DNA of 64,000 nucleotides from Buxus sempervirens (Eukaryota; Streptophyta; Magnoliopsida; Buxales; Buxaceae): NCBI GenBank assembly GCA_947561395.2, contig OX387185.1, positions 33,088,213-33,152,212 on the forward strand, read 5' to 3'. Within the stretch, counting starts at the first letter, position 1. Every line of letters begins with the position of its first letter. A model generated the notes under the pieces. That model ran no database searches. It was not told the origin of the DNA and worked only from the letters and a program-made list of their open reading frames with translations. The position numbers were made by a program, and so were the translations under genes. Positions 24,400 through 36,695 of the stretch are shown here, piece after piece.

Positions 24400-24736
24400 T
24401 AGAGTCTCTTCCACTTCATTAGTCGAGCTAGATCTTTGGCACATGAGTTGAATGTCTCATTCAGTCACGTGTCAAGACTCAAGAGGCTAATCATGTGGCA
24501 GATTGGTTAGACACAATGGGGACTTTGAGAGATGACTTTTTCTTTGGGACTCCATATGGGGAGTATTGTATATCTTATAGGCGTGTAGATTTTGGTGGGT
24601 TTAGGGGTATACCTGTGGGTTCTACTTGTGTGAGGGGTTATGTTGTATAGAGCTGGTGTCTCCCACGTTTGCATACAGCTTTTATACCTTCCATCTTTTT
24701 GATTTAATACATTTTTATATCACTCAAAAAAAAAAA
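24400..24736 (+). pseudogene. LINE 3' end with RNase H C-terminal remnant and poly(A)
   Basis: One frame reads RVKTQEANHVADWLD and continues about 45 residues to a stop, matching the end of the RNase H domain (H-V-x-R-E-A-N-x-x-A-D-x-L-A) found at the C-terminus of some plant L1 ORF2 proteins. After the stop is a TTTGATTTAATACATTTTTA 3' phrase and an A-run at 24726-24736. It is therefore a 5'-truncated LINE on the plus strand. The same 3' phrase ends the fragment at 55630-55913, so both may be one family. Confidence 0.7.
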
Positions 24737-26339
24737 GGGAAAAAGATGGTTAAAGACAGAGCTACCTATGAACATTGGCTGTATTTTTGGCTGCATCATG
24801 GATGCCTAGCTGTTCATGGCATTCTGCAAGTAAGGATCACTACTTGGTGTGATGGTAGCTGCTAGCGAGGAAAGCAGGTTCATTTTCACGCACGGCCACT
24901 TTAAATAAAAATGAAGGTTAGATCTGTTGTCAATCCACCCTTCCTGTGACTTTGCTCTAGTGGGGCTTACCCTGCATTGTTGTCGTCTTTCATGGGTTGC
25001 CATCTATCCTGTTTCACACATGTAGTGTGTCCAAAACCCCCAAAGGCCTATATTAAGCCTGTGATTACTAATTTTTCTTTGGTTTGGGTCTGTCTAGACA
25101 TAGCCTATGTATGTTAATATTAATAATGTTAACCTATTTTGTCTGAAGAAAATTACTAAAAAAATTGCATGATTTGGTAATTTATTGTATTTTGTAAATT
25201 TAACCAGGATTCTTGTTTAAATCTGATATCAAACTTATTGAAAATCATTATAAACATATATTTATTTATTTATCTGCATCTAAAATACGTGGTATATATA
25301 TCATGTTATATGGCTATCTCGATATATGATTTGGCTTATACACTCAGGTTAGGCAGGCTGGAGTCCACCAGACTTGGGTTCATGTCCAAAATTATTGTGC
25401 AGCCCGCCTTTTTCTGTCTGGTGGATTGTGTGAGGGGTTTGTTACCGGCTTTCTTTTCATTGGTCTGTAACTTATCTTCATGCTTTTTTTTCTCGCGGTC
25501 TAGTCTATTGTTATGTGCCACTACCAGTGTTCAGAACTTGTGTTTTGGTGTGCTTCTGCTGGTTTGTAGCAATTTTTCTGTTGGGGGTTATTTTCTTGAG
25601 AAATGAGTTGTATGGAGTGCATGCTTAAATTGATTTTTGGTTAGTTGACAGTGAATTCAGGGCAGCCTCCTTTCCTACTTTATGAGGTTAACTATTAGTA
25701 GCTAGTTTGTATCTACTTCATTATAATTATCAATTTTATATATTGTATCTACTTCATTGATGGCCTTTAATGTGCAATTATCGATCTATTTCATTGTGGA
25801 ATGGTTAGAAAGGTGGTTAGCCCATTTGAGAGAGGAACTATTCAAATAATATTTTAGACGTCAAGAATGATCATAAATTAGGCATAGATTCTCATGACAA
25901 AAGCTGAAAATCATATATTGGGGAGGTGCTATATATTTTGAAATTGCTGGTCCCAAGCCTGAGTCAAGGAAAGTTTTGTTAGGTTGGAAGCTGGTGTAGA
26001 ACTTAGACAAATCTTGCGTGACATGCGTCCTGAACAGTTATCTCAATTTTATGTTAGAATGTCCTTGTGAAGTGTTCCTTTGCAGTAAAACTCAATTGAA
26101 GTGAAAAGTGAGCAAGGGTTAGGTAGGGCGTCCTCTGTAAACAACACATCTTAGCAACTCCCGAATGTAGAGGTAAGTAGGCAAGGTTCTCATGTCCATA
26201 TGGATAAATGCAATAAAGAAGCTAGTCTTGAGAAAGTAGGACTCATCTAGATAAGTAGAGCCTTTCAAGTTCAATTTTTAGTCTGATGATTTAGATTTCC
26301 TCCCCTTGGTTTCTGAAGTTTAGAAGCAGAATGTTAGTG
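24737..26339. other. Intergenic sequence, no gene seen
   Basis: No recognisable coding sequence. The frame at 25238-25606 is hydrophobic and T-rich, as expected by chance in such composition. Confidence 0.55.
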
Positions 26340-28700
26340 GCTATCCCATGTTCAGGCTCACGTTCAAACTGAAAACTTTGAAGGCTAAGCTTAAGTCTTG
26401 TAGGAGAGCAAAATTTTCTAATATTAATGCTAGCATGGGCACACCAGATTGGAGCTATTCGACTGCCAAAAACAGCTATGTTGCGACCCATGGAACTCAA
26501 GGTTGGCTTTGCAAGAGGAGGAGCTTATTTGGAAACTCATTAAAATCTCTTTTTTGGAAGATGCTAGAATTTGGCAAAGATCTACAGCCACTTGGTTGGA
26601 GCTTGGAGATAACAATAACTCTTTCTTTCATAAAGCTCTGGTAACTAGACAAGCTAATAACAGAATCATAACTGTATATGATGATTCTTGGAGTAAAGTT
26701 ACAGATATGACTGCCATTGAGGAGTCTCTTGTCTGATACTATCCTGATCTACTTGGTTCGGCTAATGAGAGAACAGGAAATGACAAACAGGGTATATTGT
26801 TACTTTCAATCCAAAATAGCCCTAAATATAAACTGACAGATATTCAAGCGAATGGGCTATTCAGGCAAGTCACAGAAGAGGAAATTAAATCTGTTTTATT
26901 TGGCTTGCACCAGGAGAAAGCTCCCCGGGCTCCGATGGATTTACTTCCCATTTCTTCATTGTTCGGTAAGACATTGTAGGCAAGGGTTTGCTTGAAGCAA
27001 TAAGAAATTTCTTTCAAAGAGCTAAGTAGATGGAGCTCTCTGTCAAAGAGCTCAGTAGCTTGAAAGCTAACTTTGTCAAAGAGCTCCATCTATTTTTGCT
27101 CAGTTCCTACGGAAACTAAGAAAGGATTTCTTAGATCCTTCCAGATAAGGAGCATAAACTTCCCATCAAAAACCTAGATCTCCCGTTGATCTCATGTAAA
27201 CTTTCAACCAGTCATATCAGCCACTCATATCAAACTGAAGGTAAGCCTCCAAGGATGGAAAGCTAAAACCTGTATTTTGCAGGAAGGCTGCAACTTTTCT
27301 CTTTGAGAAACTACTGGACTTAAGTTTTCATTCTCCCATCCACAATGAATTGGGTGACTGAACAGATTTGTAGGCAGTTTCTTTGGAAGGGCAATGAGAA
27401 TAGAAAGAAAATAATTCCTGTGTATTGGGATGTGGTCTGCTCTCCCAAGACTGAAGGTGGGTTAAGCCTTTTTGATTTGAAAAGGTTGAACAAAGTGGCT
27501 ATCATGAGACTTACTTGGTTTATTGCTCTAGCAAGAGACTTCTTGTGGGTTGCCGAGGTCATCCAAAATTTGTTGAGGTATAGAAATTTCTCGGCTATAA
27601 AACATACAGACACTGTTCTTGGATTTGGGAAAAAAGTTCTCAAGTTGAAAATTGAGGTTTACAATCATATCAGCTATTCCGTTGGTGCTGACCAGAAAAA
27701 TCTGTTTATGGCATGATACATGGCACCCCCTAAGCCCAATAATTAACTGAATTAGTGCAAGAATATCTTACAATGCTGGGCTGCTGGAGTTTTCTAGATT
27801 GAATACTATCATTGAGGTGGGTCCATGGTCTCTGCCATTGGGTGTTTCTCAAGACCTGCAAGCTATTTGGCAGAGCCTTCACAACATCCCAATCAATGTG
27901 CATCAAGCTGGCAAGGTGGTTTGGTTGGGTTCTAAATCATGTGAGTTACTCTTCAAAGATGTGTATAGGCTTATCATCCCTATCAGATCTATGGTGGAGT
28001 GGGCGGATCTAATCTGGTCTGCTAGCTGTATCCCCCCCGGCATGCATTAACTTGGTTGGAAGCAAGGTGCAGACTAACTGCCAATGTAATGTTGGTTCAG
28101 ATTAATTCTAATATCTCAACAACTTGAATTCTTTGCAATTGTGCAGCAGAATTGGTTGATCATCTGTATTTTAATTCCCCCCTTCTCGCTATTTGGGATG
28201 GTATCCAAAGAATCTAGAGAAAATATGCCCAGTTCTCAAAGTGGAATGAGATACTTCATTGGGTGTGTATAATATGTAAAAGGATGGATGTAGGATCAAA
28301 TTTGAGGAATAGACTGTTTTTAGCCACCATATTATCATATGTGGACTGAGCATAACAGGAGAATATTTTAGGGATAAGCACAAAAGATGGAAGAAATCTT
28401 GCGAATCATTTGCGTGGACATGAGAATGAGATTCAATCATCTTCCAACGACGATTGTTGGTCGAATTAGGAATTTTATCAAATGCAGAATGCCCTTTGTA
28501 GCTGTGCAAAAAGTGTAGTGACTGTAGATGTTCCCTTTTGAGGGTTTAGGGTTTGACATGTCTATTTTTTTAGGGGTCCTATAGAGTGTGGTTGCAACAA
28601 ATGCTTGGTTACAAGTTATTTGGGCTATGTTTTATACCCATTTGATGCAGGATATAGGTGGATTTAGAGCTTGTTGTACTCTTTTTATTCATTAATATAT
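26340..28700 (+). pseudogene. Degraded LINE ORF2 (linker, RT pieces, RVT-type zinc finger)
   Basis: In order on the plus strand: the endonuclease-RT linker (RSTATWLELGDNNNSFFHKA at about 26580-26640), the start of RT (VTEEEIKSVLFGLHQEKAP, then PGSDGFTSHFF in a second frame), a 300-bp scrambled stretch in which the RT core including F-A-D-D is missing, then the thumb/C-terminal block (CRQFLWKGNENRKKIIPVYW, SPKTEGGLSLFDLKRLN) and the C-terminal region with C-N-C-x(5)-L-V-D-H-L-Y-F near 28130-28175, corresponding to the terminal zf-RVT zinc finger. Frames change at least six times. The 3' part ends around 28700 without a long poly(A). A lineage distinct from the LINEs further right. Confidence 0.75.
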
Positions 28701-30711
28701 TACTTAAACCACCCCACCCACCCACACCCCCCACCAAACATTAAAAAAAAAAGGAGGTTTGAATTAAATTGAGTTCTTCCTTCTCAGAAGAAATGAACTT
28801 TGAACATGCAAGTATTACAAGGCATTCTATTGGAAAGTCTTGTTCCACAACATAGGTTGATGGGATGGATATTCATATAGGCTGTGTTTGGAACCCTGGA
28901 TTTGGGGAGAAAAGAAAAGAAAATGCTAAAATTTTCTTTTCTCTTGTTTGGTTTAGATGAAGGAAAATGAGATTTTCTCTCCATCTTTCTCTCCAATGTA
29001 AAAATTTTCTCTCCAAAAAGGTAGGAATTTTGAAAGAAAAGAAAATTCACCATCACTTATCACTACTAGTTGTATGGCATGGCCATGTCATGTCGTCGGT
29101 GAGAAGGCTGCTTACAAATTTCAAAATTTTAAAATAAATGTAGCTTTATCCAAAATTCCTAATAAAATTTTAGTGATTGAATGACAAAAGAAATGAAAAT
29201 TTAGAATTCGTATAATTTAAATTCAAGTTCCATGGATTGGGTGAGCTTATAAAATTCAACTATAATTCATTAGGATTGCATGAGCTTATATAATTCAACT
29301 ATATCTCATTAATATTTTTAATAAGAAAATTTATTAAGTATTGTATTTTTTTGTTAAGTCGTGATACTTATCTTTATATTAATCCCATGTTAATAACATC
29401 CCTATTGAATAACTCCATAGCTCTATAGCAGTTGGTGGGAATTATCTCTAGAGGAAAGCCTGTATTATGAAGATTGAATAATAGGAACTGTCTCATCGAC
29501 CCAGTGGCGATGTTGGCAGATTCTCCCGTTAAAGTGGATAAATTGATTTTTTAGTGTTACGTTTTAAAACAACGTAGATTCAATCACTAATTAGAAAACA
29601 GTAATACTTTTTTAAAATAATTGGGAAAAAGTTTCAAATAACTGTTCTTGACTTACTTCAAAAAATGCTCTCAAAACACTTTAAAAATTTGTTTTCTTAT
29701 AAAATAGATAAAGAAGTCTTTTAATGGTATTTTTTGAATAACTCTTTCGTGAATAATGGCACTTATTCTCGATTATTTTTTTAAAAAAATTTGCAAAAGC
29801 TATAATTATTTTAATATGAATTTTATAATTTATGTATATCTAAAGAATTTTGATTAAAATGTTAATAATTGAAAAAACATGCATGTTATTATAGTTTTTT
29901 GAATTGCAATTTCAGATTTAAAAGAATTTGATCTCCTTATATGCAAACTAATATAGATATCATTTTAAACAATGAAATATAAAACTTATCATTGAGGTTT
30001 ATAGTCATGAATACATCGATCCAATCTTCTGAAGAAGAATTGCATTTAATATTTGTTACGGTAAAATTGAGAATGAGTGTCATTTTATTTATGTCACACT
30101 ACTTTATAATTACCAAGTTTTATAGTCATTTAATTTGTAACTATTGTGACATTACATTTTTCAAATATAATTAGTCATTTTTTCAATTAAATATAATTAT
30201 ATATATAATACAAGTAAATTAATACATTAAAGTCTTGCTAACTATAAAATAGTAATACTTAAATAAGGAACATTCTAAATTTTTAAATAAGGTAAACTAT
30301 ACTTAACATTTAGTTAAAACATATAATTCATAATTCATTTAAGTCATGACTACATGTATAATTTTTTAAATAATGTACATTATGCATAATTTAGAATTAT
30401 AATTCATTTACTTTTTAAAAAATTGTACTTTTTAAATGCATTTATATTTTACAATTATCTTTTAGTGGTATTTTTGGAATAAAACTTTTCTGAATAATGA
30501 CACTTTATTTTAATTATAGACTGTATGTTGGGCGTATTTGGAAGAAATGTTTTGTGAGCATTAATATAACCTTCAGTTTCAATATATTTTTTTAAAATCA
30601 TTATTTTATAATTATATCAAGAACTATGTGACCAATCTAAGTTATGTTTTAAAAAGCATCACCTAAAACTAATTTTCAGCACTTAAAATTACGAGAATAC
30701 CCAACAGAGCA

Positions 30712-30810
30712 GGTAAGAGCGAGTCATATACGGTTAAACCGGTTAGAGCGAGTCATATTATAACCAGTTAAACCATCGGTACGTGAAGCAGGTAAGAGCG
30801 AGTCATATAC
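30712..30810. repeat. Three copies of a 20-bp motif
   Basis: GGTAAGAGCGAGTCATATAC at 30712 and 30791, with a variant (GGTTAGAGCGAGTCATATTA) at 30741. GC content is higher than in the surrounding AT-rich element. Confidence 0.75.
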
Positions 30811-30899
30811 ACGGTTAGGTTGCGGTCAGCACTTGAAGCAAGTCGATAGAAGAGCTGTTTATGTCCTCAAACTTTCTTTTTATATAGGTATAGATATTC

Positions 30900-31095
30900 A
30901 CACCACCCCACCACTTGTACCATCCACCACCACCACAACCTACCACCCACCACCACCACCACCACCACCCACCAGCCACCACCACCACCACCACTAGCCA
31001 TCGCCACCATCACCTGCCAACACCACCACCCACTGCTGCCCACCACCACCAGTCGCCACTACCGCCACTCGGCACCATCGCCCACCACCCCAACC
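30900..31095. repeat. (CCA)n / (CAC)n tract
   Basis: About 200 bp of CCACCA and CCACC repeats with interruptions, open in several frames as Pro/His or Gly/Trp/Val repeats. This is a low-complexity repeat and not a protein-coding gene. Confidence 0.85.
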
Positions 31096-31514
31096 CATCA
31101 TCTTATTAAAATATATTTTTCTTTTCTTCTCATTTCTCATTTCATCCAAACATCAAAAAAGAAAGGAAAATCAATATTTTTCTTTTCTTTTCTCTTCTTT
31201 TCTTTTCCTTTTTAGCTTTTTTTTTTTTTCTCTCCAAATCCAAGGCTCCAAACACAGCCATAAAGAATTGGAAGACAAGGAAACATATTGAAAATTAGTT
31301 GGGAATAAAATGGAACTAAAAATGGGAAAAAGTAGTGGGTTTTGGAGATAAACGGAGGAAAATGGTAACATGGGATGTAGAAACAAACCTTACATGTATG
31401 GAAGAAGTAAAAATTGTGCTAAGAATCTAGATTTAAAGTTCATTCCCAAAAGGAGACTGGGTCTGTGGTGAATTGAGACTGTACAAAAGTTTGTTAAAGA
31501 GAAAAGGCTTTATC

Positions 31515-31592
31515 TTAAGCCTTTGTTTGAAACCTTGGAGTTTTGGAGAAAAGAAAGCATTATGCTAGAGAAAGCACATTTTCTTGTTTAGG
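31515..31592. mobile_element. Single end of the GGCTGTGTTTGGA TIR family
   Basis: GCCTTTGTTTGAAACCTTGG followed by AGTTTTGGAGAAAAGAAAG and CATTTTCTTGTTTAGGA follows the same order as the left end of the 28880 element. It stops where the hAT transposase sequence begins, so it marks the breakpoint at which the hAT element lost its C-terminal end. Confidence 0.5.
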
Positions 31593-32380
31593 ATGCGACA
31601 AGCACATCTAACATGAAATAAACATCCATCTACATTTAAGTTTAAATGTTGTCTTAGTATGTCTATTTCAGCATTATTAACACTTGCATTATCAAGTGTT
31701 AGAGCTATTATTTTATTTTGTAATTTATACTTTCTTATATTATGTGCTATAACATTTGCTACAGCTGGTCTAGAATGTCTAGCATCTAGTGATGCAAAAG
31801 TTAGTATTCTTTTTTCCATACTCCAATTCTCATCTATAGCTAAATAACTTATGTTTTGTCTACTTGTCTAGATATCTGAGGTTAAAGCCACCTTAAAGCT
31901 ACTGTTTGAAAATGTTTCTATTAATACTGTTTTCATTTTTTTATATAATGTTATAGCATCACTTCTTAAAGTGTGGCGTGAGAAGGGTTTATATCCTAGT
32001 GCTAGATATTTGGTTATTAAACAGTTAAATCTTTTATTTTTTATTATTCTAAAGGATAATTCTTCTTGTATTACCCACTTTACAATTTCAAGCCTAGTTT
32101 CTTCTTGATTAAAAACAAAATTGCCCAAATTAACACTATTACTAGAAAGTTGGGCTTGCCTAATGTCTATTTCGCCGTGTTTTGGAAGGTTGCAAGTGGC
32201 CTGTACCACTTGAACCTTTGCAATTAAAATTTTTTTTGCAGTGTTTACAAACTGCCCTCTCTTCACTCCCCATATTTTCAATTGCAAAATTTAGCCAGAC
32301 ACCGGAGGTTCTACTGCTCTTGGTGCTCTAAGAAACTCTCTTTCCTCGGTGTTAAAGTACATAGACTGCCTAGGGTCCAT
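31565..32380 (-). pseudogene. hAT transposase, C-terminally truncated
   Basis: Begins MDPRQSMYFNTEEREFLRAP at 32380, with an in-frame stop 30 codons on, then a degraded BED zinc-finger region (KKILIAKVQVVQATCNLPKH), a conserved hAT block (FSRHTLRSDAITLYKKMKTV, FKVALTSDI) and the catalytic-core block LTLDNASVNN and CLFHVRCACRILN. After this the protein ends: the remaining catalytic core and the C-terminal dimerisation domain are absent. A frame break lies near 31845-31865. A typical plant hAT transposase is 650-750 residues, so about a third remains. It is inactive. Confidence 0.85.
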
Positions 32381-32880
32381 TACCAAATTTCGAAAAAAAA
32401 TTTCTTAATAAATAATATAATAATAAATTTTTTGGTGATACACTACCTATTGTAAAGTGAGGAATAGTGTATGCAAAAATGCACCAGGAAAATTCCCAGG
32501 TAACTGGAGGGGTCACAAATGGTCCCGCTTAAAACCCAGTTTCCTTAGGCAATTATCCCGTCTGTGCCAACTTTCCTAGAGATGCACTTAGCTGCACAAT
32601 ATGTCACCCACTATACTAGACTTTAAAATAATAAGGTAAAAGGAGAGACTTACTTATATATATAATATTTATAATAATTTTAAAATCAGAAAATTAAATA
32701 GAAGAATACCTCTTCAAAATGAAGCTTGAACTTTGCAATTGAAGCCTTCAACCTCCAGACTCCACTTCCCACCTTTGATGCTTGAGCAATTTAAAAAAAT
32801 TAACTATTACTTGATAGCTACAGAGATAAAGAGAGTAAGAGAGATTGTAGAATAAGTGTGGTTTGGAGTGGTAAGGGTTA
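32381..32880 (-). other. hAT element 5' leader/intron region
   Basis: Between the transposase start codon and the TATA-like box. It includes a moderately GC-rich block near 32460-32620 (AATTCCCAGGTAACTGGAGG and neighbours) that looks like a conserved noncoding part or 5' intron of the hAT family. No frame is supported. Confidence 0.4.
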
Positions 32881-32897
32881 GGCCTATTTATAGAAAA
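32881..32897 (-). promoter_or_regulatory. TATA-like box of the hAT element
   Basis: On the minus strand TCTATAAATAGG lies about 500 bp before the transposase ATG and immediately beside the LINE insertion point (32898-32912). It is a good match to a plant TATA box. Confidence 0.5.
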
Positions 32898-33092
32898 CCA
32901 AAAGTAGCTTTTTTTTATCAGTAATCAAGGAGATATGTATATATTAATGATAAAAGATAGAAATAGTGTGTTGATGGTACATATAATATGTACCTAAGAC
33001 TACAAAGAAAGGAAAAACAGATATTCCACAAAAGGACCTAATAGATAGACCATCCAACCCTCTAGTCTTGAAATGCCTCCCCTATATAGAAC

Positions 33093-36000
33093 TCATGGAA
33101 AGGAACATTCATCAAATAATTTTCTTAAACAGCCCAATTGTACATCAATCTCAGAATTCTTTTCTCGAGGCTTGTTGAGTCTTTTTCTTGATCTCTGAAA
33201 ATTCTGTGATTCCTCTCTCTCCAAATCCCCCATGTTATGGTTGCTGGAGTTATATTCCAAAGCATTGGCTTGCTGGATTTCCATTTCGACATCCCCCACA
33301 ATTGCAAAACCTTGGATAAACTCTCGGCTTGGGCCCACGAAATTCTGAACCTTCCAAGAATCTTGTTCCATATATTCCTTGCTTCCCTACAGTGAACCAA
33401 TAAGTGCTCCACTGATTCTTCTTCTTCTGCTTTGCACATTATACAATGATTAGGGAGCTGCCAACCTCTGTTCTTTAAGTGATTAATCGTTAAAATCTTG
33501 TCCAATGCAGCAGCCCAAATGAAGAAGGATACCTTGCTTGGCACTGACTTTGTCCAGATCAGATGGCTTTCTTGAAACATCGAACCAGAAGAATTTAGAG
33601 ACTCAAATGCTGTTTTGACCGAGAACAGACCAGACCTGCTTTTTGACCACAACCTAGAGTCTTCCTTTTGTTCCAACCGAACACTGTACACTTCCTGAAG
33701 AAGTTCTTCATAGCTATTTTGTTCCCAATCAAACAGATTTCTTCTTAATACAATGTTCCACACAATACCAGTGTCAAAAAACAATATATAATCACTAACC
33801 AAAGCACCTTTATCCCTACATATATTGTAAAGGCCTGGGTATGAGTCCTTCAACCTCCCATTTCTGCACCAAATGTCTTCCAGAACTTTATCCTCCTCCC
33901 ATTGCCTATTGAAAACCTGCAGTCCTTTTCAACAGAAGCCACCAACTTAACTATTGGTTTCCAAAAGCTAACCTCATATGACAATTTTGGTTTGTTCGGA
34001 AACCAATCCTCAAACGGAACTCCATACTTCATCTGGACCACCCTCCTCCATAGGTTATCTCTTTCAATCCCATACCTCCAGATCCATTTTTGAAGAAGTG
34101 CTTTGTTAAATAACCTTAGAGGTCTGATCACAAGTCCCCCTTCTCTCTTCATCCTACAAATAGACTTCCAATCAACCAAATGAAACTTGTGCTCTCCACT
34201 TGGTCCTTCCCATAGAAATCTTCTCTGAATTTGTTCCAGTCTCTTAGCTATAAAGATAGGAATACTCATTATGGACATGAAAAAAGTTGGCAAACTTGCT
34301 AGCACACTAGAGATCAAAGTCAGCTTCCCCCCCTTTAGATAGAGTGCAGCTCTTCCACGTCGAAAGCTTTTTCTCCGTTCTCTCAATGATTGGATTCCAG
34401 ACTAAGGTTTTCTTGAAACCTGCTCCAAGTGGGACTCCAAGATATAAAGATGGAAATTTGCTCACTTTGCATCCCAAAAATAGGCTTAGGTTAGAGATAT
34501 TCTCTACTTTGCCAATTCCTATCATCTCACTCTTTCCCAAGTTGACCTTCAAGCCCGAACACGCCTGAAAACATAAAAGTATACCCTTTAACCACCTAGC
34601 TTGCTGGATATTTGGCTTGCAAAAGGTCAAAATATTATCAGCAAACAGTAAGTGATTTAAAGCTATATTTCCCCCAAAGGCTACTCCCTCTAGGATTCCA
34701 ATTTGTGAGGCTCTCATCATCATTCTACTAAAAGTTTCCATGACCAACGTGAAAAGAAGAGGAGAGAGTGGATCCCCTTGCCGAAGGCCCTTCTGGGTGC
34801 TGAAAAAGCCAGCAGTAGATCCATTCACCACCACGGATATTCAAACTGTTGAAATACAAAATTTGATCCATCTCCTCCACCCTTCACCAAATCCCATCCT
34901 CCTTAATATGTATAACAAGAAATCCCAGTTTACACTATCGTAAGCCTTTTGAAAATCTAGTTTACACATGATCATATCTCGGTTCTCCCTTAAGCATGTA
35001 TCAATACATTCATTAGCAACTAGGATATCATCTTGGAGCTGCCTTCCTCCAACAAATGCACCTTGAGCTTGTGAGATCAAAGGATTAAGGACCACCTTCA
35101 GTCTGTTAGCTAGAAGCTTTGCTAAGATCTTATAAACACTATCAACAAGACTAATAGGTCTGACGTCTTGCACTTGAACCGATCCCTCCTTTTTTGGAAT
35201 AAGCACAATAAAAGTTGTGTTAAAACTCTTCTCAAACCTCCCAACCTTATGGAATTCATCTATGGCAGCCTTTAGATCGTACTTGATAACATGCCAACAG
35301 GATTTGAAAAAGGCTAAAGTAAACCCATCCAGCCCCGGCGCCTTATCCCCATCAAGTTGGTCTACCACCCCTTTAATTTTTTCCTCCGAAAAAGGTCTTT
35401 CCATACAATCCCTTTCCTCATGTGGTAGTCTCTCAAACTCCAGCCCATCAACCGCTGGTCTTGGCCTAGTCTCCTCTTTAAAGTGATTGCAGAAAACGTC
35501 AGATAACTTCTCCTTTATGTCCTCTTCAGCCTCATACATCTGCCCATCCACCTCTAATTTGTTGATTGAGTTTGCACGCCATCTCGAGTTAGCCATCCTA
35601 TGAAAAAAAATTTGTATTCTTGTCTCCAGATTTCAGCCAAATAGCTCTTGATTTCTGCCTCCAGCTAACTTTCTTCCGAAGAGGGCCACTTTCTAAATTC
35701 AGTTTTTAACTGCTCCTTCCTCACCCATTCATTCACAGGAATCTGCCCATTATCTTCCCTTTCATCTAAGTCTTTTATCTGTAATAAGATCTAAGACAAG
35801 TGTTCATCAATCCTCCCAAATTCCTCATGGTTCCATTTCTTTATTAACAATTTCAGCAACTTCAGCTTCCTATTAAGAACAAAGCATGGTTTTCCTACCA
35901 CCTTCAAGTCAACCCACCACCTCTCCACCTTCTTGACAAATCCCACATCTTCGAGCCACATATCTTCAAAGCGAAATGGAATTGACCTTTTTATGCTGTC

Positions 36001-36695
36001 CTCACATCTAAGCATTAGAGGGGTATGATCTGAAGTGGGTTTAGGCAAAACATCAACAGCCATATTTGGGAACCTAGCTTCCCATCCCAACGACACTAGA
36101 AATCTGTCAAGTTTAGAGGCTGATTGCCTGTTGGTCCAAGTGTACTTTGTGCCTTTAATAGGTAACTCAACCAAAGCATGATTATCAATAAAATCTGAGA
36201 ATAATCTCATTGCAGAAGACAAGTTATTACATCCTTTTCTTTCAGATGGGAATCTGATCATATTAAAATCTCCTCCTGGACACCAAGGGAGTTGGATGCC
36301 TTGCCTTACATCCTCCAACTCCTCCCACATCCTTGAAGATAGAGCGTCCACATTTGGACCATAGACCCCGCTGATTAGAATCGATTCAGAGGTTTTGCTA
36401 TCTTTTAGAACAGCAGAGACAGAGTACTCCTTGATCCATGAGTGTATTAGGCTGAATAAAGCTCCCTTCCACACTACAATTACTCCACCACTTCTTCCTT
36501 TCGAAGGTAAGGATAACCAGTGCAAATTATGGCAGTCCCAAATATCCCTAATAGTCTTCCATCTACGAATTCCATCTTGGATTCCTGAAGCATCACAATG
36601 TCCGGCTTCCACACCTTTAACAGTAATTTCAAAGACTCCCTTTTTTCCTTCGCATTCAAGCCCCTTATGTTCCAAGTTAGGATGTTAATCTTCAT
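33093..36695 (-). pseudogene. LINE family B ORF2: endonuclease, reverse transcriptase, zf-RVT
   Basis: ATG at 36695 (MKINILTWNIRGLNAKEKRE). Apurinic-type endonuclease at 36695-35791 with WNIRGL, QESK, SGVYGPN, GGDFNMI, SKLDRFL and SDHTPL, so most catalytic positions remain (GGDFN replaces GDFN). RT follows in three frames: KAPGLDGFT and RPISLVDSVYK, AYDSVNWDFL (35596-34841), then GLRQGDPLSPLLFTL and LLFADN (34834-34307), thumb FLWEGPSGEHKFHLVDW (34386-33850) and a terminal zinc finger C-x2-C-x7-8-H-x4-C at 33853-33125. The second Asp of the FADD active site is Asn (codon 34634-34636). At least four frame breaks; not functional. Confidence 0.88.

Larger units (their letters stand above)
28880..31259. 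mobile_element. Large TIR element, noncoding, 2.4 kb
   Basis: The left end GGCTGTGTTTGGA (then CCCTGGATTTGGGGAG) is matched by the inverted right end GGCTGTGTTTGGA (then GCCTTGGATTTGGAGAG), and weaker similarity (AGAAAAGAAAAG runs, TTTGGATGAA) continues inward for over 100 bp. ATA lies outside both ends, a possible 3-bp target duplication. The TIR resembles those of PIF/Harbinger-type MITEs. The interior is extremely AT-rich with no transposase, an internal direct repeat (near 29715 and 30458), a triple repeat at 30712 and a CCA tract. It may be two MITE ends captured around unrelated DNA. Confidence 0.5.

Noticed and set aside
30867..31109. Pro/His-rich and Gly/Trp/Val-rich open frames
   Set aside because: They are translations of a CCA/CAC simple repeat, open in several frames on both strands.
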